Source of the DNA: Luscinia megarhynchos
Taxonomy: Eukaryota > Chordata > Aves > Passeriformes > Turdidae
NCBI GenBank assembly: GCA_034336665.1
Contig: CM067568.1
Coordinates: 40,838,770 to 40,902,769 of the forward strand
Reading direction: 5' to 3'
Length of the DNA: 64,000 nucleotides
The notes beneath the pieces were generated by a model. That model searched no databases, was not told the origin of the DNA, and saw only the letters and a list, made by a program, of their open reading frames with translations. Shown piece by piece: positions 63,001 to 64,000 of this stretch. The stretch's first letter is position 1. Every line of letters begins with the position of its first letter. Both the position numbers and the translations under genes were made by a program.

Positions 63001-64000
63001 GGGTTGTCTAATCAAGAGTATTTAAAGAATATTCAAAATGGGGAAAGAAACCCCACTCATCTTCCTTAAGTTGATAGTGGTACATTCAGCTAAAACAGCA
63101 AACAGTCTTTAATTGTACTACTTCCATTCTCTTGGGATACTCAGTCCTTCATTTATTTTTTTTCCTTTTAGTCAAATAAGATGAAGGTCGTTGAGGGCAT
63201 AGTGAATAAAGGTGCATCTCTTGTGGTAAGGGATCAGTTGTGTGTAAATAGCTGTTGTGGTTCTTTACAACAAGGATTAGCTGTGAGGTAGGAGTATGGC
63301 AGCTTCCCAACTCTAGTAATAAGTATTACTATGTGTGTAGGATGGATGACAAATGGAACTTTGATTGATAGACTTAGTGATGAAATTCTGCAGTTTACAA
63401 GGAAGTATCTTCAGCTCTGTCATCATTTCTCAGCTGTCGCACAAGGACCTATTACAGAGGCAGTGGTACACTTTAAAAGAGTTCAGCTGCTCAGAAAGAA
63501 GCTTCTTTTATTTCCCCTTCAGCAGCTGCAATGTTTATATGTAGAGATAAAGCCATTGTGTCATATAAGCATAGGACACTCATAGAAATGCACTTCAGCA
63601 GCATCTCATCACAAGCAGCACAGCTTTAGCTGCATTTCACAGCTGATGTATGAATGTGTGATTCCAAGTGCATAAAGCATCTATGATAGGCTATTCCCTC
63701 TGCTCTGGTACTCTGCACTGTCTTTTAAACCTGTTTCCTCCTCAGCTCTATCACAGGTTGATCTTTGCCAGCTGCTTTACCAGCTCAATCAAATATTTTT
63801 TACAGGCTGTCTGCAAAATACTATTCCTCCATTATTCTGGGCTTTGGTATTCTTATATGCAATTTCCATTTACTCTATAAACCACTCTTTATCCCACAGC
63901 ATGCTATGGATAATGTGCCACTGTAACTGCTGAACTGACCTACACTATAGTAGTGATCTCCATACTTTTTTTATTTCACCTCCTTATCATTAAAAAGTCT
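60001..64000. other. Unique AT-rich DNA, no gene seen
   Basis: No exon, RNA gene or clear transposon is recognised. A pure A16 run lies at 61111-61126. The AT-rich segment at about 61725-61860, with tttattaattataaatag and attaatgaac words, has an enhancer-like texture. Short open frames at 62587, 62860 and 63331 resemble no family. Confidence 0.55.
61111..61126. repeat. Poly-A tract (A16)
   Basis: A pure A16 run followed by caccc and a further A7. The sequence before it is not recognisable as a retrocopy or SINE, so it is listed only as low complexity. Confidence 0.85.

Noticed and set aside
1..64000. tRNA, rRNA, snRNA genes and CRISPR arrays
   Set aside because: I looked by eye for cloverleaf-type box A/box B pairs, conserved rRNA and snRNA words and regularly spaced repeats, and saw none. 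The only tRNA-like sequence is the decayed SINE head near 14060-14110.

Overview
The window looks like non-coding nuclear DNA from a bird, probably a songbird or another neoavian. The evidence is the repeats: several 3' ends of CR1 non-LTR retrotransposons, all in the minus orientation; two long terminal repeats (LTRs) of avian ERVL-type endogenous retroviruses; and one diverged tRNA-derived SINE of the MIR/CORE type. These assignments rest on recalled consensus sequences, not on a search. Base composition is AT-rich, CpG is sparse, no open frame exceeds 164 codons, and no protein-coding exon can be identified with confidence. The best reading is an intergenic stretch or the inside of very large introns.

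Layout. 1-9.1 kb: mostly unique AT-rich DNA with a possible small CR1 tip (~660), a CR1 3' end (2285-2401), an ERVL-type LTR (about 3380-4139) and a second LTR of another family (8545-9130). 9.1-21 kb: unique DNA with the MIR-type SINE (13964-14112), an AT-rich simple repeat (14462-14535), a very old CR1 remnant (~16.9-17.1 kb), an ancient near-palindromic repeat (19253-19315) and a well-preserved CR1 3' end (20661-20977). Two possible small + strand exons (11122-11186 and 15905-16011) join in frame and are followed by an ATTAAA signal; this is a weak hypothesis. 21-43.9 kb: essentially featureless to the eye. 43.9-49.4 kb: a G/T-rich tract, a purine-rich tract, a short segment that could be a membrane-spanning exon, a CpG-enriched segment (47.93-48.51 kb) and an AT-rich segment with SOX- and homeodomain-like words that looks like a conserved non-coding element. 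49.4-59 kb: unique DNA with a perfect 12-bp-arm hairpin (51257-51285) and a GC-richer patch carrying the longest open frame, which looks accidental. 59.08-60.0 kb: a 5'-truncated CR1 with a recognisable but frameshifted reverse transcriptase. 60-64 kb: unique DNA.

No new biological system is visible. The items most worth checking are the possible exon pair at 11.1 and 15.9 kb, the possible enhancer block at 47.9-49.4 kb, and the ancient SINE and palindromic repeat. No genes can be shown to work together here.
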